Assembly: GCA_030428945.1 (NCBI GenBank)
Contig: JAUIEC010000010.1
Coordinates: 1-64,000 of the forward strand
Reading direction: 5' to 3'
DNA: 64,000 nucleotides
Source: Phycisphaerae bacterium
GTDB lineage: Bacteria; Planctomycetota; Phycisphaerae; UBA1845; Fen-1342
Shown: positions 30,273 to 39,712 of the stretch, piece by piece
Position numbering within the stretch: the stretch's first letter is position 1
How the letters are laid out: every line of letters starts with the position of its first letter
The notes under the pieces: generated by a model
The model's database searches: none
What the model saw: the letters and a program-made list of their open reading frames with translations, nothing else
Told to the model about the DNA's origin: nothing
Made by a program: the position numbers and the translations under genes

Positions 30273-31169
30273 GTGAGTGGGCATCTGCCAGTCCTCGTCG
30301 AGGAGGTTCTGCGCTGGCTTCGACCGCGGCCGGGTGAAACCGTTCTGGACGGCACCGTAGGCTTGGGCGGGCATGCGGCGCGAATCCTGGATGCGCTTCG
30401 GCCGGACGGGCACTACATCGGACTGGACCTCGACCCGGAAATGCTGGCCGCGGCGCAGCGGCGACTGGCCGACGTCAGCGAAGGTCTCCGGTGCGACCTG
30501 CGGAACAGCAGCTACGCCGACTTCCCCGCCGTCCTCGATGATCTGGGTGTCGACCAGGTGGACGTCATGCTGCTGGACCTTGGAATCAACTCCGCCCAGT
30601 TGGACGATGCCGCCCGCGGGTTCGCGTTCGATCGCGACGGCCCGCTCGATATGCGCTTCGACCAGCGGCAGCGGCGCAGTGCGCTCGATCTCGTCAACCA
30701 GTTGGACGAGGCCGAACTGGCCGACCTGATCTACCAGTTCGGGCAGGACGGGCAGAGCCGCCGGATCGCCCGCGAAATCTGCCGGGCGAGGCGTGACCGC
30801 CGGATCACGACGACCCGCGAACTCGCCAGCATCGTTGCCCGGGCACTCGATGCGGGCGGACGCACGAATCCGGCCACACGGGTCTTTCAGGCCCTGCGGA
30901 TCGCGGTCAATCACGAGTTGGAGAACCTGGCGACGTTCCTCGAACAGGCCCCGCGGTACCTGCGGGCGGGCGGCAGGATTGGCATCATCGCCTTCCACAG
31001 CCTGGAAGACGGACAGGTCAAGCGGGCCTTCCGCGAGGGACGCCGGGCCGGGACATATCGGGAACTGACGCGGCGTCCGGTGGGGCCGGAAGCCGCCGAG
31101 CAGCGCGGCAATCCGCGGGCCCGCAGCGCGAAACTGCGGGTCGCCGAACGATTGCCGGCTGCGTCTTGA
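30273..31169 (+). CDS. rsmH: 16S rRNA (cytosine-1402 N4)-methyltransferase RsmH
   Basis: A 298-residue methyltransferase (MraW), GTG start at 30273. Marks: SGHLPVLVEEVLRWL, SAM motif VLDGTVGLGGHAARIL, LDLGINSAQLDDAARGFAF, DGPLDMRFD, and the late motif RVFQALRIAVNHELENL. Family length is typical (about 310). Methylates the ribosomal P-site base C1402 together with RsmI. Second gene of the dcw cluster. Confidence 0.97.
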   Translation: MSGHLPVLVEEVLRWLRPRPGETVLDGTVGLGGHAARILDALRPDGHYIGLDLDPEMLAAAQRRLADVSEGLRCDLRNSSYADFPAVLDDLGVDQVDVMLLDLGINSAQLDDAARGFAFDRDGPLDMRFDQRQRRSALDLVNQLDEAELADLIYQFGQDGQSRRIAREICRARRDRRITTTRELASIVARALDAGGRTNPATRVFQALRIAVNHELENLATFLEQAPRYLRAGGRIGIIAFHSLEDGQVKRAFREGRRAGTYRELTRRPVGPEAAEQRGNPRARSAKLRVAERLPAAS

Positions 31170-31225
31170 GGAACAGGCGGACCCGCGCGGGGGCGGGGTT
31201 GGACATCGGGCAAGGAGAGGCTGGG

Positions 31226-32236
31226 ATGGCGCTGAACGTCAAGGTGGCTCTGGTGGTGTGCGTCGCATTCATCGGCGGCATGTGCTGGGTGGTCGACATG
31301 GTCGCCCGTCCGGTGCTGGCGATGCCGGCTCCCGCGGTGGTCGATGCGGCCGCGGACGAGGGCGGTCGGTTCCTGCGGTCGGCCGACGGCCCGGCCGGCC
31401 TGGCGTACGAGTCGCCGGTGGCAAAGCTCGGGCACACCGAGGTCGGCCGCCTGCCGGAGGTCGTCGCGCCGCCGACCCGCTACCACCGTCCGCTGCCCCC
31501 GATGATCGCCAGCCTGGCGAGTGATCCCGCCACGGCCGACGCGGTCGCGGTCGAGGACGCCCCGGCCGTGCACGAGCCCCCGCTGCGGCGGGCGGTGCCG
31601 CTGGCCAAGCTGCCGGCGGACGCGCAACTGCTGGAAATCGACGAGGTTGGCGTCGACGACGCGGCGGCCGATTCCGGCGTTGCGGTGGCCGCCGACGTAC
31701 AGGTCGACCCGTCCGCAGCCACCGACGAAACCGTTCCTGCGCCGGGCGGCACCGGCGCGGTCCGTCTGGCGTCGGCCGGGATGCCGGCCGAACCGGCGGT
31801 GGCGACCGAGCCGGAGGTGCAGGAGTACACCATCCAGGCCGGCGACACCCTGGCGCGGATTGCGAAGCGGGCCTGGGGCCGGAACAACCCGAATGCGCTG
31901 GCGATCCTGCAGGCGTGCAATCCGGAACTCCGCGACGCGAACCTGATCGTCGAGGGCGACCGTCTGCTGATCCCGCCGTTCGAGGTGGCCAAGGCGATGC
32001 GTGACCGCCAGTTGGAGGCGGCCGCGCGGCAGGTGGCGGCCGAGGCGCCGGAAAACCGCGTCGCACAGCGGATGTACACGGTCCGCGAAAGCGATACGCT
32101 GTCGAAGATTGCGGCCAAGGAACTGCATGACAGCCGTCGCTGGGTTGAGATCGCGCGGCTGAACAACATGAAGGATGCGGACCAGATTCGGCCGGGCACG
32201 ACGCTGCTGCTGCCGGAGGTCGGCAACGACACCTGA
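31226..32236 (+). CDS. membrane-anchored protein with two LysM domains
   Basis: A 336-residue protein. The start at 31226 has AAGGAGAGG upstream; an in-frame TTG at 31166 overlaps rsmH and is less likely. One membrane segment (residues 4-24), then a long low-complexity region rich in Ala, Pro and Asp (25-195), then LysM domains at about 200-252 (YTIQAGDTLARIAKRAWG) and 282-334 (YTVRESDTLSKIAAKEL). LysM binds peptidoglycan, so it likely ties the division apparatus to the wall. Its location between rsmH and ftsL is not the usual dcw order and may be lineage-specific. Confidence 0.9.
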   Translation: MALNVKVALVVCVAFIGGMCWVVDMVARPVLAMPAPAVVDAAADEGGRFLRSADGPAGLAYESPVAKLGHTEVGRLPEVVAPPTRYHRPLPPMIASLASDPATADAVAVEDAPAVHEPPLRRAVPLAKLPADAQLLEIDEVGVDDAAADSGVAVAADVQVDPSAATDETVPAPGGTGAVRLASAGMPAEPAVATEPEVQEYTIQAGDTLARIAKRAWGRNNPNALAILQACNPELRDANLIVEGDRLLIPPFEVAKAMRDRQLEAAARQVAAEAPENRVAQRMYTVRESDTLSKIAAKELHDSRRWVEIARLNNMKDADQIRPGTTLLLPEVGNDT

Positions 32237-32260
32237 GTGATCTGACCGGCGGAGGCGGGC

Positions 32261-32512
32261 GTGTTTCGAGTTCTGGTTGTGCTGTCTACGGGTTTGCTGA
32301 TCCTGATGGCAGTGGTGATCCTGCGGGTGGAGACGGCCCGGGTCGAGCACGAGATTTCGCTGCTGGACTACGCCGGAGACGACCTGAAGCACGAAATCAA
32401 GCAGCTTGATCAGCAGTTGGCCCGGCTGCGCAACCCCGCCCTGATCCGGGCCCACGTCACCGAAATGCAGCTTCGCCGGCAGGCCACCTCGCAACCGGCG
32501 CCCGACGAATGA
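32261..32512 (+). CDS. FtsL-like septum protein
   Basis: An 83-residue bitopic protein, GTG start at 32261 with GGAGG upstream. One membrane segment (residues 3-22) followed by a leucine-spaced coiled coil (VEHEISLLDYAGDDLKHEIKQLDQQLARLRNPALIRAHV). The 'NPxLIRxHVTEMQL' end corresponds to the FtsL pattern in which the coiled coil ends near an N-P. Located directly before ftsI and overlapping it (ATGA), the standard position of ftsL. Sequence identity alone would not prove it. Confidence 0.82.
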   Translation: MFRVLVVLSTGLLILMAVVILRVETARVEHEISLLDYAGDDLKHEIKQLDQQLARLRNPALIRAHVTEMQLRRQATSQPAPDE

Positions 32513-34239
32513 TCCGGGCGGCGGTTGTCTTCGTCGCGCTCGGCGCTGCGCTGCTGGCCGGGGCCCGCCACCTGGTGGAACTCGAACTGGCCGACGGCCC
32601 CCGCCTGCGGGCCCGCGCCCGGGACCAGGAGCGCAAGACCTTCGTGCTGCCCGCGGTCCGCGGGAGCATCCTCGATGCACGCGGGCGGCAACTGGTCAGC
32701 ACCTCGCGACAGCCGTGCGTCTTCGCGGATCCCAGCCTGATCACCAACTTCGCCTTCGAAGCGGCCGCGATCGCGGAGATCCTCGAAGTGGATCCGCGCT
32801 GGCTGGAGTCGGAACTGCTCCGCCGTCGGGAAACCCGCTACTGGGTGATCGCCCGGCAGGTGCGCGAGGACCAGGCCGAGGCGGTTCGCGACCTGGTGCG
32901 CCACCGTCGGACGCGGGCGTTCGGCATCAAGATGGAGAACTGGCGCCACTATTCGTACGGACGGCTGGCGTCGCACGTGCTGGGGTTCGTCGGGTTCGAG
33001 CGAACCGGGCTGGCCGGGATCGAACAGCGTTTCGACGATCTGCTGCGTGGCCGCGACGGGCGGCGGCGTTCGATGGTGGATGCCCGCAGCCGGCGGATCC
33101 GCCAGTTGACCGACGAGACCGAACCGGCCGTGGACGGCGCGTCGGTGATCCTGACGCTGGACGCGACGATTCAGCAGTCGGCCGAGGCGCACCTGGGTGC
33201 CTGCGTGTCCGAGTTCAGCGCGGCCTGGGGCGTTGCGATCGTGATGGACCCGTGGTCGGGCGAGGTGCTGGCCTGTGCCGTGGCGCCGTCTTACGACCCG
33301 CTCGATCCGAGCCCGGACAGGATGGACGAGGACGTGGCGGCCCAGTTGCGGATCAACCACGCGGTGGCCAGCGCGGTCGAGCCGGGCAGCATCTTCAAGC
33401 CGTTCATCGCGTCGGCCGCGGTGGATGGGGGCCTGATCACGATCGACGAGGAGCTTGAGATCGACGGTCCGGTCCGCTCCTGGCGGGGGCGGCGGATCCA
33501 CGACTTCAAGCGGCACGAATGGCTGCCGCTGTGGGGCGTGCTGGCGCAGTCGAGCAACATCGGGATGGGGATCCTGGGGGACCGCGTCGGAAACGAGCGG
33601 CTGTACGAGTATGTCCGCCGATTCGGATTCGGCGAGCCGACCGGCGTCCGCCTGCCCGGCGAGGCGTGGGGAACGGTCCGCCCCCTGGAGTTGTGGGACG
33701 ATTACTCGACCCAGTCGATTCCGATCGGCCAGGAAATGGCGGCGACGCCGCTGCAGGTCATCGCGGCCTTCTCGGCCCTGTGCAACGACGGAATCCTGTA
33801 TCGCCCGCGGATCGTGCGGGGTGTGCTGGGCGCCGACGGCGAGACGCTCGAGGACTGTTCGCGGCCGATTCCGATCCGGCGGGTGCTGGAACCGGAAGTC
33901 GTGCGGGCGGTGCGTGAGCAGGGTCTGCGGGCCGTGGTCGAGGAGGGGACGGGGCGTCGCGCGCAACTGGACGGCTGGCAGGTGTTCGGCAAGACGGGCA
34001 CCGGGCAGATCGACGACCGGGTCAACGGCGGCTACCTCGAGGACCTGCACACGGCCTCGTTCGTCTGCGGGGCCCCGCTTGAGAATCCGCGGATTTCGGT
34101 GCTGGTCAGCATCTACAAGGCCCAGACGGAAGAGGACGGGGGCGGAAAGCTGGCCGCGCCGGTCGCGAAGCTGATCGTGGCGGATACACTTGCCTACCTG
34201 GAGGGGCCGGTCCCTCCGCGAGACGGCGTGGAAGACTGA
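32509..34239 (+). CDS. ftsI: division transpeptidase FtsI (penicillin-binding protein)
   Basis: A 576-residue class B PBP. An N-terminal membrane segment (residues 4-20), the PVRGSILDARG-type start of the dimerisation domain (LPAVRGSILDARGRQL), and transpeptidase motifs SxxK (Ser 294 in EPGSIFKPF), SSN (348-350) and KTG (495-497) are all present. It crosslinks septal peptidoglycan with FtsW. No PASTA domain. Coupled to the FtsL-like gene by overlap. Confidence 0.95.
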   Translation: MIRAAVVFVALGAALLAGARHLVELELADGPRLRARARDQERKTFVLPAVRGSILDARGRQLVSTSRQPCVFADPSLITNFAFEAAAIAEILEVDPRWLESELLRRRETRYWVIARQVREDQAEAVRDLVRHRRTRAFGIKMENWRHYSYGRLASHVLGFVGFERTGLAGIEQRFDDLLRGRDGRRRSMVDARSRRIRQLTDETEPAVDGASVILTLDATIQQSAEAHLGACVSEFSAAWGVAIVMDPWSGEVLACAVAPSYDPLDPSPDRMDEDVAAQLRINHAVASAVEPGSIFKPFIASAAVDGGLITIDEELEIDGPVRSWRGRRIHDFKRHEWLPLWGVLAQSSNIGMGILGDRVGNERLYEYVRRFGFGEPTGVRLPGEAWGTVRPLELWDDYSTQSIPIGQEMAATPLQVIAAFSALCNDGILYRPRIVRGVLGADGETLEDCSRPIPIRRVLEPEVVRAVREQGLRAVVEEGTGRRAQLDGWQVFGKTGTGQIDDRVNGGYLEDLHTASFVCGAPLENPRISVLVSIYKAQTEEDGGGKLAAPVAKLIVADTLAYLEGPVPPRDGVED

Positions 34240-34374
34240 AGGAGCGGTTGCGTGCCCGTGGTCGAGGCCATGGCGGGCACGCCGGTCCGGTCCTTCGGGG
34301 TGCCTCGTATCCGGTTCCGGGAGAGTGTGCGACCCGGGTTTCCGCGTTCCCGAAGCAGCCTGCGGAGAACACGC

Positions 34375-35898
34375 ATGGAGGCGTGCGAGACGATCGACCG
34401 AACGCTGCCGGCTTTGCTGGCGGGGCTGGTGTCGCCGGAGGTCCGCGCCGGGCTCGACGGGGGCGAGGTGCCGTCCCTGCACGTGGATTCGCGGACGGTG
34501 ACGCCGGGCGGGTTGTTCATCGCGGTCCGCGGCGTGCGGCACGATGGTCGCGGCTTCATCGCCGACGCGCTGTCCCGCGGCGCGGCCTGGATCGTGGGCG
34601 AAGGCCTGCCGCCGCTTGATCGGGGCGTGGGGATCGAGGTGGCCGACGTGCGGGCGGCGGTGGCGCGGCTCGCGGTGCGCTGGTACGGGGTCGATCGACT
34701 GCTGGCGGACGGGCGCCTGCGGCTGGTGGGGATCACGGGAACCAACGGGAAGACCACGACCGCGTACCTGTTGCGGGCGATCCTGCGGCAGGCGGGCCGG
34801 CGGTGTGCCCTGCTCGGGACGGTTGAGTACGACCTGTGCGGGACGCGACTGGTGTCGTCGCTGACGACGCCCGGGCCTCTGGACCTCGCCCGGCACCTGC
34901 GGACCGCGTTCGACAACGGGGCGACCGAGGCGGTGCTCGAGGTTTCGAGCCACGCCCTGAGCCAGAAACGCGTGGACGGCCTGCGGTTCGCGGGAGTCGC
35001 GTGGACGAACCTGACGCAGGATCACCTGGACTATCACGCCGACCTCGAGCAGTACGCGGCCGCCAAGGCGCGGCTGCTGGACCTGCTGACCGAGGACGGC
35101 GTGGCGCTGCTGAACCGCGACGATGCCCGCGTTGCGGCCGCCGGCGAGGCGGCTTCCACGCCGGTTCGCTGGTACGGACTGTCGGCCGGCGAGGGTCTGC
35201 TGGCCAGCGGGCTGCGGGGCGGCCTGGCGGGTACGACGCTGCGACTGCGGTGCGCGGACGGTGGCAGCCTGCCGCTGACCGTGGCGCTGCCGGGCGCGCA
35301 CAACGTCAGCAATGCGCTCGCCGCGGCCGGCCTGGCCGAGGTGCTCGGGATTGCCCCGGAGCAGATTGCGGCCGGGCTGGCGGCCTGCACGGCGGTACCG
35401 GGTCGCGTGCAGCGGGTCGCATCGATCGAGCGTTTCAGCGTGTTCGTGGACTACGCCCACACGCCGGACGCGCTCGAGCATGTCGGCGCGGTGCTGCGTG
35501 GCCTGACCCGCAAGCGGGTGATCGTGGTCTTCGGTTGCGGGGGCGAACGGGATCGCGGCAAGCGCCCGCTGATGGGGCAGGCGGCACTGCGGAATGGGCA
35601 CGTGGCGATCCTGACGAGCGACAATCCGCGTGGGGAGGATCCGCAGGCGATCATCGCCGACGTGCTGGGCGGATTGACGGAGGCCGAGCGCGTTCGGATG
35701 CTGGTGGAGCCGGACCGCCGGGCCGCGATTCGCGTGGCGCTCGGGGCGGCCCAGCCGGGTGACGTGGTGCTGGTGGCGGGGAAGGGACACGAGGACTACC
35801 AGTTGATCGACGGAGGGCGGCAGCACTTCGACGACGTGCAGGTGATCCGCGAACTGGCGGTGGAACTGGGGCTGGCGGCCGAGGATGGTCAGACGTGA
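34375..35898 (+). CDS. murE: UDP-MurNAc-tripeptide synthetase, meso-DAP type
   Basis: A 507-residue Mur ligase. ATP loop GTNGKTTT (122-129), the Mur central histidine region, and DNPR (416-419), the motif that selects meso-diaminopimelate over lysine. Adds mDAP to UDP-MurNAc-Ala-Glu. A longer in-frame GTG at 34252 also has AAGGAG, but the extra 41 codons have atypical usage (cga, aga, cct, agt) and match no MurE start; the ATG at 34375 with GGAGA is preferred. Confidence 0.94.
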   Translation: MEACETIDRTLPALLAGLVSPEVRAGLDGGEVPSLHVDSRTVTPGGLFIAVRGVRHDGRGFIADALSRGAAWIVGEGLPPLDRGVGIEVADVRAAVARLAVRWYGVDRLLADGRLRLVGITGTNGKTTTAYLLRAILRQAGRRCALLGTVEYDLCGTRLVSSLTTPGPLDLARHLRTAFDNGATEAVLEVSSHALSQKRVDGLRFAGVAWTNLTQDHLDYHADLEQYAAAKARLLDLLTEDGVALLNRDDARVAAAGEAASTPVRWYGLSAGEGLLASGLRGGLAGTTLRLRCADGGSLPLTVALPGAHNVSNALAAAGLAEVLGIAPEQIAAGLAACTAVPGRVQRVASIERFSVFVDYAHTPDALEHVGAVLRGLTRKRVIVVFGCGGERDRGKRPLMGQAALRNGHVAILTSDNPRGEDPQAIIADVLGGLTEAERVRMLVEPDRRAAIRVALGAAQPGDVVLVAGKGHEDYQLIDGGRQHFDDVQVIRELAVELGLAAEDGQT

Positions 35899-37304
35899 TC
35901 AAGCTTGTCTTTTCGGAAGTGATGGAAGCGCTGCACGCGGAGCCCGGCCCGGTCCCGGCGGGCAGCATCGGTTCGGTCAGCACGGACTCGCGGAACCTGC
36001 CGGAGGGCTGCCTGTTCTTCGCGCTGCGGGGCGAGCGGTTCGACGGGCACGACTTCGCCGAACAGGCCCTGGCCGGCAATGCCCTGGGGGTCGTCGTCGA
36101 GCGTTCCCGGCGTGAACTGGTGCAGCACCTGCGGACCCGCTTCCCGCAGGGCGGCGTGGCGGCCGTCGACGATGTCGAGCAGGCCCTCGGCCGCCTGGCG
36201 AATTATCACCGGCGGCAATGTTCGGCCGAGGTGATCGCGGTCGTCGGCAGCAACGGCAAGACGACAACCAAGAGCATGATCGACCACGTCCTGGGCGGCC
36301 ACTTGCAGGGCAAGGCCTCGCCGAAGAGCTTCAACAACCAGATCGGCGTTCCGCTGACGCTGCTGCTGCCGGAGGCGGGTGACGACTACCTGGTGGTGGA
36401 GATCGGAACGAATGCGCCGGGCGAGATCGCGGCGCTGGCCGCACTGGCCGAGCCGGACCTGGCGGTGCTGACCTCACTCGGGGCCGAACACCTGGAAGGC
36501 CTCGGCGACCTGGCCGGCGTCGCCCGCGAGGAACTCTCGATCGTCGAGCACCTGCGCGGGCGCGGGTTCCTGGCGGTCAACTACGACGCGCAGCCCGTGC
36601 GGGTCTGGGAGCCGCCGCCGCGGCTGACCCTGGCGCGCTTCGGCCTGCACGACGAGGCCGACCTGCGGATCACCGGCCGCCGCTTTTCGCCGCCCTGGCT
36701 GGAGTTCGAACTGAACGACCGGTTCCCGTACCGGCTGCGGACGCCGGGGCTGCACAACGCCCTGAACGCGACGGCCGCGGTCGCGGTGGCGCTGCGGTTC
36801 CGGCTCAGTCACGAGCAGGTGGCCGAGCGCCTGGCCTGCTTCGTGGGCCCGCCGATGCGTCTGGAGGTGATCCAGGCCGGCCCGGTGACGGTACTGAACG
36901 ACGCTTACAACGCCAATCCGCCCAGCGCGCTGGCCGCGATCGAGGCCCTCGAAGGCTACCCGTGCACCGGGCGGCGGATCGCGGTCTTCGGCGAGATGCG
37001 CGAACTGGGCCCCGACTCGGCCCGCTGGCATGCCGAGGTTGCGGCCCGCGTCGCGTCGGCGGCGATCCAGGAGGTCATCCTGGTCGGTCGGACCGGCGAG
37101 TGGATGGCCGAGGCGATCGCCGATCCGCAGTCGCTGCTGTCGCCGCGGGTGCGGACCTGTCCGGACCCGGCCGCCTGTGCGGCGTGCCTGGAGGAATTGA
37201 TTGAGCCGGGGGACGTGGTGTTGCTGAAGGCTTCGCGGGCGATCGGGCTGGAGTCGGTGGTCGCGCCGCTCCGGCAGCGTTTCGCCGAGACGGCGGCGGG
37301 GTAG
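35895..37304 (+). CDS. murF: UDP-MurNAc-tripeptide D-Ala-D-Ala ligase
   Basis: A 469-residue Mur ligase. GTG start overlapping the murE stop (GTGA). ATP loop GSNGKTTTKSM (about 117-127), NNQIGVPLTLL, and NDAYNANPPS, the classic MurF signature. Adds D-Ala-D-Ala to complete the pentapeptide precursor in the cytosol. No frameshift or truncation. Confidence 0.96.
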   Translation: MIKLVFSEVMEALHAEPGPVPAGSIGSVSTDSRNLPEGCLFFALRGERFDGHDFAEQALAGNALGVVVERSRRELVQHLRTRFPQGGVAAVDDVEQALGRLANYHRRQCSAEVIAVVGSNGKTTTKSMIDHVLGGHLQGKASPKSFNNQIGVPLTLLLPEAGDDYLVVEIGTNAPGEIAALAALAEPDLAVLTSLGAEHLEGLGDLAGVAREELSIVEHLRGRGFLAVNYDAQPVRVWEPPPRLTLARFGLHDEADLRITGRRFSPPWLEFELNDRFPYRLRTPGLHNALNATAAVAVALRFRLSHEQVAERLACFVGPPMRLEVIQAGPVTVLNDAYNANPPSALAAIEALEGYPCTGRRIAVFGEMRELGPDSARWHAEVAARVASAAIQEVILVGRTGEWMAEAIADPQSLLSPRVRTCPDPAACAACLEELIEPGDVVLLKASRAIGLESVVAPLRQRFAETAAG

Positions 37305-37307
37305 GCG

Positions 37308-38453
37308 ATGCTGTACCTGCTGTTCGACTGGCTGCTGGACGGGGCGCCGTACGCGTACAAGAGCACGCTCTTCCGGGCGACGCTGGCGCTGATGGTGGCG
37401 TTCTTCATCGTGCTGCTGAGCGGGCGGAGCGTGATCCGCCTGCTGGTGCGGCTGAAGATCGGGGACCGGCCCGAGTTCGACCACGAGCAGGTCAACCGGC
37501 TGACGCAGGGCAAACGGAACACGCCGACGATGGGCGGCGTGCTGATCGTGCTGGCGATCCTCGCGACGTCGCTGCTGCTGGCCGACATCCGCAACTTCTA
37601 CGTGCACATGGGGCTGTTCTGCATCGCCTGGCTGGCGGTGCTGGGCGGGATGGACGACTACCTGAAACTGACGGCCGGGCAGCGCGAGGGGTCGCGCGAC
37701 GGGCTGCGGATGTGGGAAAAGCTGGTCTTCCAGATCGCGCTCGGGGCGCTGCTGGCGATCTTCATCCTGCGGACCGGTGCCAGCCGGGTGCCCGAGGCCC
37801 GCTTCCTGGACCTGGCCGCGACGCCGAGCGAAGCCTACAACATGCTCAGCGTGCCGTTCTACAAGCACGGGATCGAACTGGCGACGCCGGTCTTCGCGAT
37901 CATCGCGGTGATCGTGATCGCCGGCACGTCCAACGCGGTCAACCTGACGGACGGGATGGACGGACTCGCCAGCGGCTGCACGGTGCTGACGGCGGTCGTG
38001 TTCATGGCGCTGGCGCACATCGTCGGCAGCGGCGAACTGTCGCGTCGGCTGCTGTTCTTTCACATCGACGGGGCGGCCGAACTGGCGGTGATCTGCGGGG
38101 CGGTGGCGGGGGCCTGTCTCGGGTTCCTGTGGTACAACGCGTACCCGGCGCAGGTGTTCATGGGTGATACGGGATCGCTTCCGCTGGGAGGGTTCGTCGG
38201 CTACGTGGCGATCGTCACCCGGCTGGAACTGATGCTGTTCATCGTCGGCGGCGTCTTCGTGATTGAAGCCATGTCGGTCCTGATCCAGATCTTCTATTAC
38301 AAGTCGACCGGCGGCAAACGGTTCTTCCGCTGCGCGCCGCTGCACCACCACTTCCACCTCGGCGGCTGGACCGAGACGCAGACAGTCATGCGCTTCTGGC
38401 TGCTCGGTGCGCTGTTCGCCGCGTTCGCGCTGGCGACGATCAAGCTTCGCTGA
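37308..38453 (+). CDS. mraY: phospho-MurNAc-pentapeptide translocase MraY
   Basis: A 381-residue membrane enzyme with about ten membrane segments. MraY marks: GKRNTPTMGGVLI, LGGMDDYLK, NAVNLTDGMDGLASG (catalytic Asp residues), FMGDTGSLPLGG and the cytosolic HHHFHLGGW loop. Transfers phospho-MurNAc-pentapeptide to undecaprenyl phosphate, producing lipid I. Starts 4 nt after murF. Confidence 0.97.
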   Translation: MLYLLFDWLLDGAPYAYKSTLFRATLALMVAFFIVLLSGRSVIRLLVRLKIGDRPEFDHEQVNRLTQGKRNTPTMGGVLIVLAILATSLLLADIRNFYVHMGLFCIAWLAVLGGMDDYLKLTAGQREGSRDGLRMWEKLVFQIALGALLAIFILRTGASRVPEARFLDLAATPSEAYNMLSVPFYKHGIELATPVFAIIAVIVIAGTSNAVNLTDGMDGLASGCTVLTAVVFMALAHIVGSGELSRRLLFFHIDGAAELAVICGAVAGACLGFLWYNAYPAQVFMGDTGSLPLGGFVGYVAIVTRLELMLFIVGGVFVIEAMSVLIQIFYYKSTGGKRFFRCAPLHHHFHLGGWTETQTVMRFWLLGALFAAFALATIKLR

Positions 38454-38467
38454 GGAACAACCGGCCG

Positions 38468-39637
38468 ATGGACGTGCGACCGCTCGAATCACTGGAGACA
38501 CACCGCGGGTTCGACCGGCTTGTCGTGCTGCTGGCCGGGCTCCTGATGGTGCTCGGCACGGTGATGGTCTACTCGGCCACCGCCACCGTCGACCAGCGGG
38601 CGTTCGACCTGCAGGACATCCTCGGCGGACGGATCCGGCAGGCGGTCTTCGCCGTGCTCGGCTTCCTCGTGATGGTCTTCGCCGCCCAGATCGACTGCCG
38701 CATCTGGCGGTGGGAGAAGCCCGGCGACGGCTGGTGGGCCGGCAGCCTGTACGTGGCCGCCGTCGTCCTGCTGGTCGCGCTGTTCCTGCCCGGGATCGGC
38801 GAGGAGCGGATGGGCGCGACCCGCTCGCTGCGACTGCCCGGCGGACTGAGCTTTCAGCCCGGCGAGTTCGCCAAGGTCGCCCTGGTGATCTGGACGGCCG
38901 CGGTGCTCTGCCAGCCGTGGCGCGACATGCGACGCGTCGTGCGGGGCTATGGCTACGTGCTGGTGACCGGCGGGCTGCTGGTCGGACTGGTCGGTGTCGA
39001 GGACTTCGGAACCGGCGCCCTGCTGGGCGTCGTGCTGGTCGGGATGCTGTTCGTCAGTGGAGCGGTCTGGTGGCACCTGCTGCTGACGGGGTTCGCCGGC
39101 GCTGCCGTCGGGGGCTTCCTGATCTGGCTGAAGCCGTACCGCTTTCAGCGACTGATGACATGGTTCTCCGATCAGCCGGACGTCGAAGGGGCCGGCTACC
39201 AGATCCTGCAGTCGCAGATGGCGATCGCCTCGGGGGGCTGGTGGGGCCGCGGACTGGGCGCCGGGGTCCGCAAGTACGGGTACCTGCCGCAGGACAACAA
39301 CGACTTCATCTTCGCGATCGTCTGCGAGGAGATCGGCGTGATCGGCGGACTGGCGGTGGTGACGATGTTCCTGCTGCTGCTGATGCGCGGCTGGTGGATC
39401 GCCACCCGCTCGGGCTCACCCTTCTGCCGGCTGATCGCCGTCGGTGTCACGATGACGATCTGCCTGCAGGCCGCCTTCAACGTCGCGGTCGTCACCAACC
39501 TGGTCCCCACCAAGGGGATCTCGCTCCCGTTCGTCTCCGCCGGCGGCTCGGGCGTGCTGTTCCTCGGCCTCGCCGCCGGGATGCTCGCCTCCACCGCGCG
39601 AACCGTCCCGCTGCCGGCAGAAACCGCCGACGAGTGA
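38468..39637 (+). CDS. ftsW: SEDS glycosyltransferase FtsW
   Basis: A 389-residue SEDS polymerase with about ten membrane segments. Marks include YSAT near the first helix, RSLRLPGGLSFQPGEFAKVALVIW (the LxxQPxExxK region), GYQILQSQMAIASGGWWGRGLGAG, DFIFAIVCEEIG and NLVPTKGISLPFVSAGGSG. Paired in function with FtsI for septal synthesis; FtsW over RodA is by cluster position. No murG, murC or ftsZ follows here, so the remaining dcw genes are elsewhere. Confidence 0.94.
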   Translation: MDVRPLESLETHRGFDRLVVLLAGLLMVLGTVMVYSATATVDQRAFDLQDILGGRIRQAVFAVLGFLVMVFAAQIDCRIWRWEKPGDGWWAGSLYVAAVVLLVALFLPGIGEERMGATRSLRLPGGLSFQPGEFAKVALVIWTAAVLCQPWRDMRRVVRGYGYVLVTGGLLVGLVGVEDFGTGALLGVVLVGMLFVSGAVWWHLLLTGFAGAAVGGFLIWLKPYRFQRLMTWFSDQPDVEGAGYQILQSQMAIASGGWWGRGLGAGVRKYGYLPQDNNDFIFAIVCEEIGVIGGLAVVTMFLLLLMRGWWIATRSGSPFCRLIAVGVTMTICLQAAFNVAVVTNLVPTKGISLPFVSAGGSGVLFLGLAAGMLASTARTVPLPAETADE

Positions 39638-39640
39638 TCG

Positions 39641-39669
39641 CGACAGCGGCGTTCGATTGCCTCTATAAT
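39641..39669 (+). promoter_or_regulatory. candidate promoter for the unknown gene pair
   Basis: A perfect TATAAT (39664-39669) with only a weak -35 (CGACAG, 17 nt upstream) lies 44 nt before the next ATG. It implies the downstream pair is not solely read through from the dcw operon. Confidence 0.4.
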
Positions 39670-39712
39670 CGCGGCCGCTGATTCCTCCGTTGTGATCGCA
39701 GGGCCTGAGTGC

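Noticed and set aside
34252-34374. A 41-codon N-terminal extension of MurE from a GTG
   Set aside because: A ribosome-binding site is present, but codon use changes and no MurE homology is apparent in that part.
32410-35826. A 1,138-codon open frame on the minus strand
   Set aside because: It is antisense to ftsI and murE and has no recognisable motif.
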